DNA of 64,000 nucleotides from Circinella umbellata (GCA_025093555.1 JAIWNF010000007.1:310001-374000), one strand, 5' to 3'. Shown: positions 33,966 to 47,685, counted from the stretch's first letter. The notes: generated by a model from the sequence alone, not told the origin. Numbers and translations: made by a program.

Positions 33966-36586
33966 AACGTGGTTCTGTGTGAGTCGGTGTGGAGCAAAAA
34001 GAAAAACGAAAAAAAAAATAAAGCGCGCGATTATACACTAGACAAGGCTAACTTTCTCGAGGATTAAAGTCCGGATAAATATTATAACACAGTTTCTAGC
34101 TTGTTAATGGATTAAATAAGTTGTAGCACTTGTCCTACGATAATAGCAACAATAATACCATGCTAAATAGAAAAAAGGTTATTTTTTTCAAGAGAATTCT
34201 CCTATCACGCGTTTGACTCTTTCGTTTTACCAAAAGTACAATTTTTCGGTTTCATCTTAGAAGAATGATATCTTTGTATTATGCATAATTTTCTTTTTAC
34301 ATTAGCTTAATCTTTTTCTTCAATCTCACTATGCTTCCTTCTGTGCTTTATTCGGATCATTTTTTTTTTACGTAGCACACCTTTCACACATCTTTTTCTC
34401 TATATCTTCATAGGTTTTTTTTTATTTTCTCTTGTCTTTTCTGCGCCGTCTCAATCAATACGTGTTCACAGACGCTGGATTGGGAGACAATCAATACAGA
34501 CAATTTTTTTTCACTGTATTTAATGCATGTTATAATCTAAAAAAGTCGCTTTATTTTGCAAAAGGCGATGGATTTTACTACATTATATGGATATATGTAC
34601 AGATTGACTTATCAATCATCGATCTCTCTTCACTTTTGTCCTTTGAAAGATTCATTGGAAACGTACCGAAGTTGATTACGTAGGAAGTTTATACGTAGTT
34701 TACCGTCGTCAGTATCTTTATCATTATCAGGCTCATTGTTTATATAAGTGCGCTTATTTTTTCAAATATTAAACTATCGTTCACTGACTTCAGATCTTGT
34801 CCACTCTTAGTACTCTAATCTCACTTTGGAAGGCGTAAACGTAGGCTTATACAAAAAATCGATTGTATTTTTGTAGCAGTATGTAACATATTCAGTTACG
34901 TATACGTATAATTGTTAAAAATCTTGAGTGCACTCGATTTCACACACAATCATCGAAAGACACCTAGTGTGTTTTCCTTCTCTCCTTTATTTCCTCGCCT
35001 CCTTTTCTCCTCACAATGATACTCGATTACTATAAGCTCAAACATCTATTCTGATTTATAATGTACCACAAGGAAACGACCACATGCTCATAGGCGCCGG
35101 TCATATTAGTCTTCCACTTTTATAGACATAAATATTAACCTATAATATAAGAAAACCATATTATCTTGATTTTATGTTTGCGTATCACTAACCTACTAAG
35201 GGTTTCATTATCATTAAGTATATTTTATAACGAAAAAGTTTGTTTTTATTATTGGCTATCTATCCCTTGCCCTCTCTTTTTTTATTATATATACCACTGC
35301 TCAACTGTAAGGCTCGTGAGTATCTACATAGACAGCGGAATGACAAAAAAAAAACATATTGTAGGATATACATACGTAGTAAACCAAAGAAATGTATATT
35401 TATTCATTTGTATAATATAACTCATACGTGGCTTATGTCCTCTAGATCTTAAATATTTATGGTTTCTATAATGAATTCCTTTTGTTGCGTTGTTACTGTT
35501 CGTAAATGACCTATGCAAATCAGTACGGGGATTCATACTTCCAATAAGCCATGGTATGACCAGGAGACAACTTGCGACGGAAAAGTATGGGACACGGATG
35601 TATATTGAGGTTTAAATTCTATAATTCTAGAATATTCTCAAAATGGTGCACGCATCCATTAAAAGAAGAGAACACCAGCTTAAGCTCGCCATAGTCATTA
35701 ACAGTCTACTGTAACAATGCTAAGTCTGATGGAACAAAAACAACACTCTTACCTTTTTTATATAACTTTTTTTTAATAATAAGTAGAAAATAACAAGAAT
35801 TATCCTTTTTAGCATTCACAGATCCAGTACGTACATAAATCAATTAAAAGTTTTGTTCACAGTACAAAGATACATCACATATTATTATTAGTATTATTTA
35901 ATGGCAATTAATAGCTTTTCTTCATTGCTGCAAAGTTCGAAAAAAGCGTTACAGATCACGAAGCAAATTATGTGCAAATTGCATAATGTTACCCAGTAAG
36001 TTCACTTACTGTAAACCCGTTATTATAGGTACTTTGTCAAAAGTGAAAATAGCCAAGTTGTTGCCATTTATTATAAGAAAAAACCTTGTTTACTTACGAA
36101 TTCAGTACTATATACAAACATACTACCTATATAATTCGCCATCATTTTCTATTTTATCGTTGATGCTCTCACTCCTCTAGTTTGGACCAACCCCGTCTAT
36201 TTTTCTTAATGCCAGTGTCACGTATTCTTTATTGGTGTATCTGATGTTCTTTTGTTTCTGTCCACTTTTTCTATCGACCAGCTGGCTCAATACCAAGGTT
36301 CGCAAAGTGGCAGGCGCAATAAATTAAATATAGCTACAACGGAACACCTAAAATAGCAGGGTCATACAAATGGTACCACAAACGCCCCAAACCGTTTCGC
36401 GCTGCGGATTACTTGGAGCGCGTTGAAAAGCCCAATTTTTTTTAGACTTTACTGCGCATACGCTTTTCTTTTCATTATTTTTCTTCACTATTACACCTTC
36501 CATTACTTGAACTAACATTGCTTACTTGCTCTCTACTGACACTAAACCAATAAAGCAGATATCGAGCGAAACAAGAAAATCAGAAA
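33966..36586. other. Divergent intergenic region
   Basis: 2.6 kb between genes transcribed away from each other. Mostly AT-rich with stops in all frames. The last 300 bases (36290-36590) are more GC-rich and pyrimidine-rich and probably hold the promoter of the F-box gene. An 83-codon reading frame at 34432-34683 begins with TTG rather than ATG and has no recognisable family. Confidence 0.55.
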
Positions 36587-39202
36587 ATGACTCGAAATTC
36601 AGTGTTTCCATCCGCCTCGTCCTTATGTCAAACCTACCAACTTCCTCAAGAATTACAAGTCAAACAACTACAGGAACATTTCAAGAATGGAATCCAAGAG
36701 TTGTCAGGAAACACCACTGGCAATGGAGGAAAAGAAGCCGTAATGCACTTTACCAACTCCATTCAAGAAATCAATGCCACTATTTTAGCAACATGTTTTT
36801 TACATCGCGCAACCGCTTACGAATTACAAGATAGACAAGATCTCGCTTTAAAAGATATTTATCAATCCATATTACATTCTCCTCAATCGTCTGCTGGTTA
36901 TATTCATGCATATAATTTGTTGGTTTCCTCCAATCAACTCCGGCAGGGACTATTGGCTATCAACCAAGGTGTTCATCAAGTCAGCCCGAGGGATTCAAAA
37001 TTTGCAGCTTTGCGTTACATGAAAGATGCATTATTGGCCGAAATTGATAAGAGAAATTCGTTACCTGTACCTTATGATATCGTTACCGAAATACTTCATT
37101 GTTTAAGTTTTAGAGATCGCGTTCGTCTCTCGACTACATGTAAATATTGGCAAAGAATGCTACGTGATTCACCGCCGGTCATGTGGCATGATATTGATAT
37201 TCGAAAACCTATGGGTCAAGAACAATTTCAACGGTTGCTAGGACATGTGGAAAGTAACTATGTACGTCAAATCAAAGTTGATACAAAAGAGTTGCTCTCA
37301 CAAGTGATTAAAATGAAATGGCATCATATTCGAAGTCTTGGTAAGTCGAGTATCACTGTGTATGTGTACGTGTGTGTTGTGTATTATGATGTATTACAAT
37401 AACAGGGGATGAAAGATATGTTGCAAGGGAATAATAATAGAGAATAAAAAAAAGCAAAAAGTTAATAATTTATTTTTAAAATTTTAGATACGGAAACAAT
37501 CGAAGTTGATGATGTAGATCTCATACATGTTCTCACACATAACAAGGACACACTCCAGCAATTGAATGTTTCTGGACTGGGATGGATTATTGAAAGAACC
37601 GCCGTATTTATGGCCAATGTAATCAAGACATGCTCAAATCTCACTCACCTTACCATTCACACCAAATTATACAAAGAGCAACGTACTATTCCATTAACCG
37701 ATCTGGTCGTCGAAGAAGAAGAAGAAGTGGTCGCACAACAAAGTACGCCAGCAACTACACGACGGAGGACCACCAAAAAGCAAGAGCGTTGGAGCACACC
37801 TTTAATATTCTTATCTATCACCGAGGTACGCTACTTGCCTTACATTTTACCACATTGCCCGAATCTACGCTACCTTGAGCTTCTCGAACAAATGCTACTT
37901 TTAGGCTATCCGCCAAAATGTTTTCCAATCATTGATAAATGGTGCCCAAAATTGCTTCGTCTCACATATTTCTCTTATAAAATGGTAACCCTCCAAGCGT
38001 TCTATCCTGAAAGCGAGCTTACACAACTATCTATATGCAAAAATATAAAAAAGGAAAAAAGGGAGAAATTGAAAAAGGGATTACGGGAATTAATTTATTT
38101 ACCAGTGGATGTGGTGGATGTCGGGATTACGGATACAATTAAAAAGAATATAGTTACCTTAAAACATGTGGGTCTCAGTACAACCGTTATAATTTCTCAA
38201 GGATATGAAATCCATCGAATGTTATTATCCGTCAATACAAATGCATTGCGTGAAATTGATTTTCATGGTCGACGAGTTGCTCATTTCGCCGCATCATCAG
38301 CACCACAATTACCTCTTACTTATCTTGAGCAACTACGAGATTTGATCAAAGCATGTCCATCATTGGAGTCTGTCACTGTCCGAGATACCCACATCAAGAA
38401 TGATGCTATTTTCTTTGCTCTTGGTGATTTACGCAACTTACGCCGAGTTGCCTTAATTCGAAGTCCATTCGGTGAATATAAATGTAAACATAACCGATTC
38501 ATATTTCACTGTGGCTTCTTATACATGTTTACAAATACGAAAACATTGGAGGAAATATACGTGGATGGTGTATTCCATCTTGAACCTATAAAAAAATATT
38601 TTTATGCCATGAAACATCACAAGGGCCTTCGTTCGGTTCATTTCAAGAGTGATCAAGATATAATAATTGATGACACCAGTATTATTGCACACATTTTAAC
38701 CAAGCTGACAAGTATCAATATTGAAAGCAAAAAAAATGTGATGTTTCCTACAATGACGTTTTTCCATTTGCTGCCAAATTTACAAATCTTAAACGTATGT
38801 GGAATGAATGTGTTTAATATGACTGATGATATTGTTTATACCATGTTTCAAAAAAGACGAGATCTTTCTACCATCAGTAGTAATTATAAATATGCTACAA
38901 TGTTAGAACCAGTAACAGGAGAAAGAACAGCAGCACCTCCTGTATTAACAGTCTCGGTTTATCATGATAGTACTCAAATTAGAAGAAAATATTGCAGTGT
39001 CAGCGAAGAAGAGACTAAAGATGTACTGGAACAAAAAAGAGGAGGAGGGCAACAAAAAAGAAGAAAGATTGTTAATAATAGAGGAATTATATACGCTTCA
39101 ACCTATTATGAGGATAGTCGATTTTTATATGAAAATGAGGTTTTACGCGTGTTGGAATCGATTCCAAATTCAGAATTTGTTTACAATACTCCCGGTCATT
39201 AG
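36587..39202 (+). CDS. TPR/F-box/LRR protein, Dia2/Pof3-like
   Basis: Two exons (36587-37340, 37488-39202) give 822 aa. The N-terminus has TPR-like helices (about 40-145: EAVMHFTNSIQEINATILAT, HRATAYELQDRQDLALKDIY). An F-box follows at about 159-205 (LPVPYDIVTEILHCLSFRDR, TTCKYWQRMLRDSPPVMWHD). The rest is a run of leucine-rich repeats (CPNLRYLELLEQMLLL, CPSLESVTVRDTHI, LPNLQILNVCGMNVF). The order TPR, F-box, LRR is that of budding-yeast Dia2 and fission-yeast Pof3, SCF ubiquitin-ligase adaptors acting in replisome disassembly and genome stability. F-box pairing with Skp1 is inferred from family. A basic stretch (KRGGGQQKRRK region) near the C-terminus may be a nuclear signal. Confidence 0.88.
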
Positions 39203-39364
39203 TATCATTCTAAGTTTTTACTATGTTTAATAGTTGCTATTATCAATGAATAAACGAGAAAAAAAAATCGTTAATGGTCATCGTCTGCAGTAATTCTTTT
39301 ATTTTGTGATCCAAGCAAAAATTCTTTATTGACAAATTTCATTGGACGAACCTGATTAAAGTTC

Positions 39365-39368
<4 letters not shown>

Positions 39369-39398
<30 letters not shown>
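39369..39398. promoter_or_regulatory. 30-base poly(T) tract upstream of USP-like gene
   Basis: An uninterrupted run of T ends 33 bases before the ATG at 39432. Poly(dA:dT) tracts of this length exclude nucleosomes in fungal promoters; here it may set the promoter or 5' UTR of the USP-like gene in the 229-base gap after the F-box gene. The function is inferred. Confidence 0.45.
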
Positions 39399-39431
39399 CG
39401 AGTCTCTTCTAATATTTTGTATTCAACAATA

Positions 39432-41627
39432 ATGGCAACAACAGCAAAAAAGAAGGATCAAATTTTAAATAGTAACAATGGTCTAATTCAACGAAATACG
39501 CTTAATACTTTATTAAATCGTGCTATTAAATTTCGAAAATCACGATATGTTGACAATAAACTTGAGTTGTTTAAACGAAAATATGCACCAATCAATAGCA
39601 CAGATCGTAAAAAGAACAACGGCGATCAGAAAAACAATGATAACAGTGATACATTGGATCAATTAGAACAAATCGATGCCAATGGATTTGAACGACCTGA
39701 AAAGATTCTTTTCAGCAAAGATAAACTGGATATGAAATGGTCAACGATTCGTCCTGTAGGCGCAGGTCTTACTGGTGATGATATGGATAGATTATCAGCA
39801 CTTCATTCTGTTTTACAAATTTTGACATACACACCTATATTTACTAATTACTTACTTGCAAGATATCATGGAAATAATTGTAAGATAAAGTTTAAATTTT
39901 GGAAAGAGGAAAGTGAAACTGACAACATTTTATTTTTTATTATTATCAATAATAGGTATAATGCAAGATTATTGTTTTGTATGTGCATTGGAAGAACATG
40001 TATCACAATGTTTTAAACAATCTTCAGGAACTGTAAATCCACGTTATTTTATCGGTCAATTGAAACGTAAGTTCAAAATGGATTAAAAATAAATGAAATG
40101 AAAATCTATTAACCATATATATATATCTGTATAATAGAAATGGAAACTCAAAATTCAAATAATGCATATATGGTTTGGGAGTATTTTATGAATCAAATTC
40201 AAAAGTCATTACTTTCTGAAAAGAGGTAAATTTAACACATAATAATTATAATAAGAATTTAAATAAGAATAATAATATTGATATAAATTATGTTTTAGTT
40301 CAACAGATAAACGAACGAAAGAAACAACAGCTTTATATCAAATGTTTGGTGGATATATACAAAATAATTTTACATGTGATTCTTGTAAGAAATCTGGAAA
40401 TACCTATGAATCATTTTTAAATATTACAGGTGATATTATCAAGAATAATTCAATGGAAAAATGTTTATCTTATAAATTCAAAGAGTTTAATACAAATTCG
40501 TATCTTTGTCCAAGGTAAATAATAATTGAACTAAGGATGTGTAAAGTATATAATCAATACTAATATATATAAATATATAGTTGTGATCAAGAATGTTCAG
40601 GAAAACGTAAACCTTCCATTTATCGTACACCATCAACATTGGTTATTCATTTGAATAGAATCGAAAATGGCAAAAAGATTGAAAAAAATGTTAAATTTGA
40701 AGAAACATTGGATATTAAAAAATATATTTCAGAAACTGAAAGAGAGACTACCAATCATCTATACCATCTTCATGCTATTATTGTTCATCAAGGCTCTTCT
40801 CTTTCAGGTGGTAATTCTGTTGCTTATGCTAGAGCTCCAAATAGTCAATGGCATTGTTTTGATGGCGAATCAGTAAGTAATAAAACAGCATAATATGAAG
40901 AATTAATTGTAATGATATTAATCATCGATTTGATTAGGTTCAACAAGCTAGTGCAAAAAGAGTTTTAGATCAAAAACCTCATATTCTTTTCTATACCGCT
41001 GAACCTTTAAAAAAAGTACAACACCAACTAGAACAAAAAGCTAAATTAAAGAAACAAATAACAAAAGGTTTGAAAGCATCTAAACCATCACTGATTCAAA
41101 AAGAAGAAGAACCAATTGCTCAAGAACTTGTGGAACAAGATGAAGAAGAGGAGGAAACTTCATTAATTGAAAAACACAATGAAGATGATGATTATGCAGA
41201 TGAAAAATTAGACAAAGAAGAAGAAACTCATGTATCAAGATCTGTTATTTACACTAATCCTAATGCTGTGGTTATTAGTCATGATGATAAAATGGATACC
41301 AAGAGAAGTAAATTGGATGAATTAATTCAACTTGAAGAGACATCCAGTTCTAGTGTGCAGGCAAAACAAGCATTACTTTCAAAATCAAAACATTTACAAT
41401 TTACTGAAGAAGTAGCACGTTGGGATGATGAAGATACTGGAAAGACTGTTGATGATAAGGAACGACAAAAGGCATTAAAGAAGACAAAGACAAAAAAGAA
41501 AAGATTGGATATCTATGATCAAGAATATGATCGTGGTAAAATTAAAAAGGTCAAAACGAAAGATACTAGTAAATTTAATCAACCAAATGTTTTTCAAATG
41601 GCAGCTGAACAAATGCAAAAGAAATAA
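39432..41627 (+). CDS. USP36/Ubp10-like protein, predicted inactive ubiquitin hydrolase
   Basis: Six exons (39432-39879, 39956-40066, 40138-40225, 40299-40514, 40581-40872, 40938-41627) give 614 aa. The USP fold is recognisable: GAGLTGDDMDRLSALHSVLQ then LTYTPIFTNYLL; FGGYIQNNFTCDSCKKSG and YLCPSCDQEC (the two CxxC zinc pairs); STLVIHLNRI; and YHLHAIIVHQ. Compared with USP36/USP42 the Cys box lacks the catalytic Cys (Ser122 by alignment), the His box Gly-His-Tyr is Gly-Asn-Ser (Asn366), and the QEDAHEF motif is replaced by NAYMVWEYF. The C-terminal 200 residues are acidic, then Lys-rich (KKTKTKKKR), as in nucleolar USP36/Ubp10. I infer a pseudo-deubiquitinase, perhaps a ubiquitin-binding nucleolar scaffold. 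Confidence 0.85.
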
Positions 41628-41902
41628 AAAGGTCTTTGTTATTTATTACAATCTTCTCATAATAATATCAGTTATGAAGAACCCTATTAAAATTGAATAC
41701 AAATATATATGAAATGATTATTTAATAAAGAAGAGTGTAATATGTTGTCTTTGTACGTGCCGATGTATTTGCCATGGTATTTTGCCATGGTATTATTGTG
41801 TAAAACCTGTGAAGCGGGGTTTATTTTTCTTCTCTTCCTTTGATTCCCATTCAATCAACTCAATCTCACCCACATTTTTTCTCTCTATAATTAATACACA
41901 TA

Positions 41903-43596
41903 ATGCTTTTACCAATTATAAAAAAACGAACTCATTCAGAAGATACAGCAGTTGAAGAATCATTAAAAAAGAAACCAAATTTTTTTGATAGGTAGATTAA
42001 TACCTTCATTTTATTTCAAAAAAAAAAGAAAAAGATGATTAAAGCCTTGTCATAAAAAAATAATTCATTATTATTATTATTATTACTATTATTGCACATT
42101 AGTCCCACCTCATTACCTTACGATTCAGATTCTTCACCTTCACCACAATCTTCCAACGATGTCAGTGAATATAGTTCTGCTACTACTACTGAAAGGCCAA
42201 TAACATTAACACGACAAAAAAGAGATAAGGTTTGTTTATGATCTTGTAAAAAAGTAGTCTCTTTCTCTTTCACTCAGTATGCAAACGAAGAGAACAAAGC
42301 TGTATTATCCAAGAACATCAATGGATGGTATATTAATTACTCTTTATATATATCTACTCCATCACAGCGTCGGACTCTTTACGCGTCAACCATGGATCTT
42401 GTTAAAAATGATACAACGATTCAAATGCTTGAAAACATTCCATACCCAACACTCGATGCAGATGCTTCATGGAAACCTTATTTGAATCTTTCTGAATTTA
42501 CACAACTTCCACATTATGAACAACAAGGTTGGAGACTTTGTGCCATTTTATTTGATAGACCACAACAACAACGAGCAACATCATCGTTACTATCCAAAGA
42601 TACTACTACAGAACCATTAAAAACAAAAGCAGAACTCATACAGAAACAAACCTTGGACTTTAAAAGATGGTTAATTCAGACTGTTTCATCCAATGCCGAA
42701 CCTGCCTTACATGCCATTCAAAAACAAGAACCCAATGATAGTTATGCCGAGATTTTCACTTGTATGACATTTGGCCGAATTCAGGAAGCCACGTCAATTG
42801 CCATGAAAAAGATGGATGATTATGTATTGGCTATCTTTCTAGCAAGCCCATTATCACCTGAAAATGCCATACGTCAACGAAACAAGCTATCGAAAGAAAA
42901 GATTAACAACAAATATCATGAAAAAATTTGGCGATTATTATCTGGACAAGTGGACTCTGAATTAACAGGTGGATTGGATTGGAAACAAGCTTTCATGCTT
43001 TATATCATGTATGGGAAAACTCGATCTGGAGAAGATCCTTTGAATACATTGATTGGACGATATTTGAATGATACACGAAAATTGGGAAAAACGATTAAAG
43101 AACGAGATGCATCTCCTTGGTATAATGTAATCCAATGGTGGTGGCAACGAACCTATAATTGTCAAAAGCTGAATACAGTCAATATTTCAGGATGGCCTGC
43201 ACGATTAGCTTGGCGATTTGTTTTAATGTTTCAAGATGAATTATCTACCACCTTTGTAACAAGTATCGTACAAAGATGGTGTATGGAATTACAGACAATT
43301 GGATTATCAGAATGGGCTATTTTTTCATCATTATTTACATCAAAGTAAGATATATAGGAAAAATGATATATGAAGATTGAATATACACCATACTCATTAT
43401 GAATTGATCACTTGGCTGATTATATATACATATACTTATATATAGTAAAGAAATCATTATTTTTGTCTTATCTCGCTCTTCGTTCGATACAAACGAATAT
43501 AAAATACCAGAGGGTTGGATCAAGGAAGCAAAAGAAAAATGGCAGAATTCATTAATTTTCAAAAAAGATACCCCATCGATTGCACAATCTCTTTAA
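41903..43596 (+). CDS. Nucleoporin Nup96/Nup145C-like
   Basis: Four exons (41903-41991, 42103-42229, 42278-43344, 43446-43596) give 477 aa. The helical body contains the family segments FKRWLIQTVSSNAEPALHA, YAEIFTCMTFGRIQEATSIA and YVLAIFLASPLSPENAI, then QVDSELTGGLDWKQAFMLYI and the C-terminal IPEGWIKEAKEKW. These match the Nup96/Nup145C alpha-solenoid, which pairs with Sec13 in the Y-complex scaffold of the nuclear pore. At 477 aa it is shorter than yeast Nup145C (about 710) and has only a short Ser-rich N-terminus; the Sec13-binding insertion blade is not obvious. It could be a separately encoded or truncated copy rather than the product of a Nup98-Nup96 precursor. Confidence 0.75.
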
Positions 43597-44047
43597 TAGC
43601 AACAGTAGTTAATTTGTATATATACACACACCCATTCACACTTACACCTACTTACAAACATTTTCTTCCATTTCTCATATTTCACACATATCTTAGTCTT
43701 TTTTTTACATAGATTATTATATCTAGTAATGTTCTTTATATATTTATATTATTTTGCTTGTGGATCTTTTTTTAAAAAAAGAAAAATTATTAACAAATTT
43801 TATCTCTAGAAAAACAAAAAAAAAAAAAGGGTTTTCTTTTTTCCCGTTACAGTATTGCGATCATTGAAGTTTGGGTGGGGATTGAATAGGAGAGATCGTT
43901 ATACATATATTTGAAAAAAAAAAAAAAGATCTTAAAGAGAGGGGGGTAGGAAACAGGAGGAATAGGAGTTATTGCTATTATTACTATTATATCATATCAA
44001 ATTGTTTTTTTTTGTAATTATGTAAATTATAAAAGAAACTACTATTA
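43597..44047. other. Convergent 3' region
   Basis: Holds the 3' ends of the Nup96-like and antiporter genes: long A- and T-runs (43774-43830, 43912-43928), no ORF. Confidence 0.5.
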
Positions 44048-47000
44048 TTATCGATTCATATCCCGGTGACTACTATCATTATTATTATTATTATTATTAG
44101 TCATGAATGTTGTACTTGTTGCAGTAGAAGAAGATGCATAAGATTCATCTGAGCGACCAGCACCAGCATTGGGCGATTCTCCGTGAATAATACGTCGTTT
44201 ATCTGCGACAGCCTGCCTAGCGATTTCACGCCAGTTAGGCTGTTGAGTTTTATTAATAATAATTTGAGGTGTATCGTCACAAGAATCTTCAATAATAATA
44301 TTATCCTGTTCTTCCCATATTTCAATGCCAGGTGCAGATGGAATATGATATGCTTCTTCTGCATGAAGGTCTGTATCACATTCAGCTTCTGCTTCAGAAC
44401 TAGGTAGTTGTGTTTTGTTTTGATGTTGCTTTCCACAGAAAATATGAAATTTGGACTTGCTTTTACCATGTTCATGGGTTAATGACGACGATGATGGGTT
44501 GTCGTTGTTATGATGTGTATGTCTATCGAACCAACTTTTTCTATTATGATTCTTATGATTATTATTACTGCTATTACTACTGCTACTACTACTACTACAT
44601 GGACTACCGTCGCTTTCTTGTTGAATTTGTGAAGATAATCTTGGTTTCACAGGTTCGACAAATCTAATTTGTGATTCTAAATGTGTCGATGATTCATTGT
44701 TTTCCTGCGTTAAACCACTTGGGGTCGTATGAGTAACTTGGGAATAGGGTTCATTTTCATCAGCTGGTAAAAACTCCTCTTCTGGTATATCAGATTCTTC
44801 GTTTTGTAACATATTAATGACATAATCAGGTTGAATGGCTGTCTCTTCACTACTTTCTGATTGGTTATGTTGCCGTTGATAATGAGGTGTATTAATTATT
44901 GTATTTCTTTCTGTTTCTGACATGGATGAATCTGGACTATTTTGTGAATGTTTCTTTAATCGGTAATGATGCCGTCGTGATGATCCCTTAACAACACCAT
45001 TACCATTACCATTTGTACTGGATGCCAATTTTGGAATACGCATAATCATCGGATTACTGCTTGTACTGGCAAATGATAGGGTGCGACTTCGTATACGTTT
45101 ACCCAACTTGAATAATGGAATGGTGGTACCATGAATAAATACAGATGACATGACAATAAACAATACAATAGGGTTAATCAGTTGAGTAGCTACAGGTAAT
45201 GGTTGTCCTTCAGCTGTAGGATATACTTGTTCCATTTCTTCTTTGGCAATTTTAGATAAAAATACAGCTCCAACACCCATGGGACCAAACCATCCACTGA
45301 ATACGGCTTCGCGGTAAGTTTTCATTGCAGGCATGACTGGCTTAAATAAAATTACAACAGGTAGACGTCGAAATAGTAGAATAAGAATTGCAATAACGAC
45401 CAGTCGCCATGGTGTCAAACCTAATGCTGGATCATGGAACGACCACCACGGCTATAAATATCAATTATATTAGTAAGTACGCTAAGTTTCATACCTATTA
45501 AAAAAAACTCACAATGATAGCTCCAATATAGACAAAGATAGCTAAATTAAGCATCATATCAATAACGTCCTGGAAATGTGCTTCTTCTGTTTCTTTTCTA
45601 AACCAGTCGTCCCAAGAAAATGCGTTTCCTGCGGCAAAACATGCCAATACATCATCACTTCCAGAAAAACCAGTCATACTCATCAAAAATAACTAAATAT
45701 ACCATATATCATAGTTTGCTTTTGTTAATATATACAAGTACTATGCTGAAAGAAGAAATTAACTTTTATATGAGGAAAAAAAACAGTACACTACACTTAC
45801 GGAAAGGGCAATGGCAAAAGACAAGAAGGATGGTTTATCAATTAAGTGACTATGCATTAGCAACATGGAAGATTTCATTTATTAATTATATTATATACCC
45901 ATCACTGTTGTTATTAAAGAAAAAGAAGAGCAGATAATAGTAACTTACTGTCGTTCAGACCACTGAAGCAATTTACGTGCAACGTAACCAACAACTACAC
46001 CGATAATACATGATAATGCTATTTGAAACAAACATGTTTCATAAACCCATTTACCAATAGCTACACCAACGCTATCTTCACCAAGTAAAAAAATAGCGAG
46101 AAATAAGAATGGAAATCCTAAGCCATCATTAGCGCCACTACAAAGTGTTTAGTCTATATTATTATATTTACCATATAGTATGTTTACGTCTTGACAAAAT
46201 TAAAAATATACACCCTTACCTTTCTGCAGAAAGAGCATTGCGAATATGACTTGGTACATGTTTTTCTGCAAATCTACCTTTTACAACTGAATTTGCTAGA
46301 ATCTATAATAATATTATTATTATCAATATTATGATGATGGTATTGATGATAAGTAAAGATCTTTAGATATCTTTTTTTTCACGTCATCACCCCTTTCATC
46401 CTGTCGATCATAAGAGTATTATAGGGGTGAGATGATAAGAAAAAGGGTGAGGGGACTGTTTATAAAAGCCAAGATAAAGAAAGAAGTCGGTTCCTTTCAA
46501 ATTTGCGCATAAAATTGAAATAAGGAGTGGGGAGTAGAAAATAAAAAATAGTATATCAACAAAAAAAAAGAAAAAAAGGGATTAGGATGGAATATCAAAT
46601 GTTTTTACTTACAGGATCTGTTGGACAAATACAAGCAGCGATCACCAAAGATTCAAGCTATAAATGAAGTAAAAAATATTGTACAGAATTAGTGCTTATG
46701 TCAAACAATGAATATATTGAAATGCATATAAAATTTCTATATATCTACTTGCATAATTGATTGGTGGAACCAGTAAGTAAATGAACAAACCACTAATGAG
46801 CCACATAAATAACATGACGGGAAATAGTAATATGAACATTGTCAGCCATTCTTTTTTGAGATAATGTCTAGAACATCATTATTATGATATTTTAATATAT
46901 TATTTACTAGTTAGTTAGGATAATATATAATAATAAGGGTGTTCAAAAAACACACAAGGTTACATCATGTACGTAGTTATTATAATAAAATAAAAAGTGA

Positions 47001-47685
47001 TTGTCAAAAATATTGAGACTATAATATTTACTTTGGTAATTCAATTCCAACTGCCATCACCTATTATTAATATAAACAAACACGTTAACTAAAAACAAGT
47101 TAAATGTTTCCCTTTTTTTGACTGGAAAAAGAATGAATACAATAATAATGATGTTTTCTTTTTTCTTTTACCTGGATAGCAATAATGCAACGAGTTAATT
47201 GTTTGGTAATTTCATCATTATCGTCCCAGACATATGGGTTAATACCGCCAGATACAAGTGGTCCGGCAATAATACCAACTAGTAACGCCACAACTGGTTG
47301 TATTTTGTTATTGTTATTTGTTAAATTGAGTGATCGTTTGTTTACAAGTTATTAGCGTTTGAATTTTTCATATAGAAAACGTATACAATTGAGATCAACA
47401 TGGTGTAGTTGCAAAAAAAGTGTAATTATATACATAAAAGTGTCATACAAAAAAAAAGGGGATGAGGCAAGGGGTTTAATATGATTAGCTTTTTTTCCGC
47501 CTGTTTCTTTTGTTCACTTTTTTGAAATATTCGGTCGATCATATTCTTTTCTTACATGCTTCTGACAAAAAGAGACGCTCTTTGAGGAACATGGAAATAT
47601 AGCCAAAAAATACAATAAATCCACTAAGTACAGCAACTGCGATAGTAAACGGCGAGAATTCGCCTGGAATGAGGTTAACAGGCAT
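44048..47685 (-). CDS. Nha1-type plasma-membrane Na+(K+)/H+ antiporter
   Basis: Ten exons (47556-47685, 47172-47293, 47032-47060, 46753-46867, 46613-46657, 46220-46302, 45949-46137, 45801-45849, 45513-45692, 44048-45451) give 781 aa. About twelve helices, starting FSPFTIAVAVLSGFIVFFGY. Hallmarks of fungal Nha1: LESLVIAACICPTDP, VPSHIRNALSAESG, and GANDGLGFPFLFLAI with the ion-binding Asn-Asp pair; also FSGSDDVLACFAAGNAFSWD. A hydrophilic tail of about 350 residues follows the last helix, rich in Ser, Asn and acidic residues, as in Nha1. It exports alkali cations in exchange for protons, setting salt tolerance and cytosolic pH. Intron 4 uses a GC donor (GCAAGT, 46747-46752); the only GT donor there would bring in a stop. 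Confidence 0.95.

Noticed and set aside
34432..34683. 83-codon ORF upstream of the F-box gene
   Set aside because: Begins with TTG, lacks a recognisable domain, and lies in a pyrimidine-rich intergenic region.
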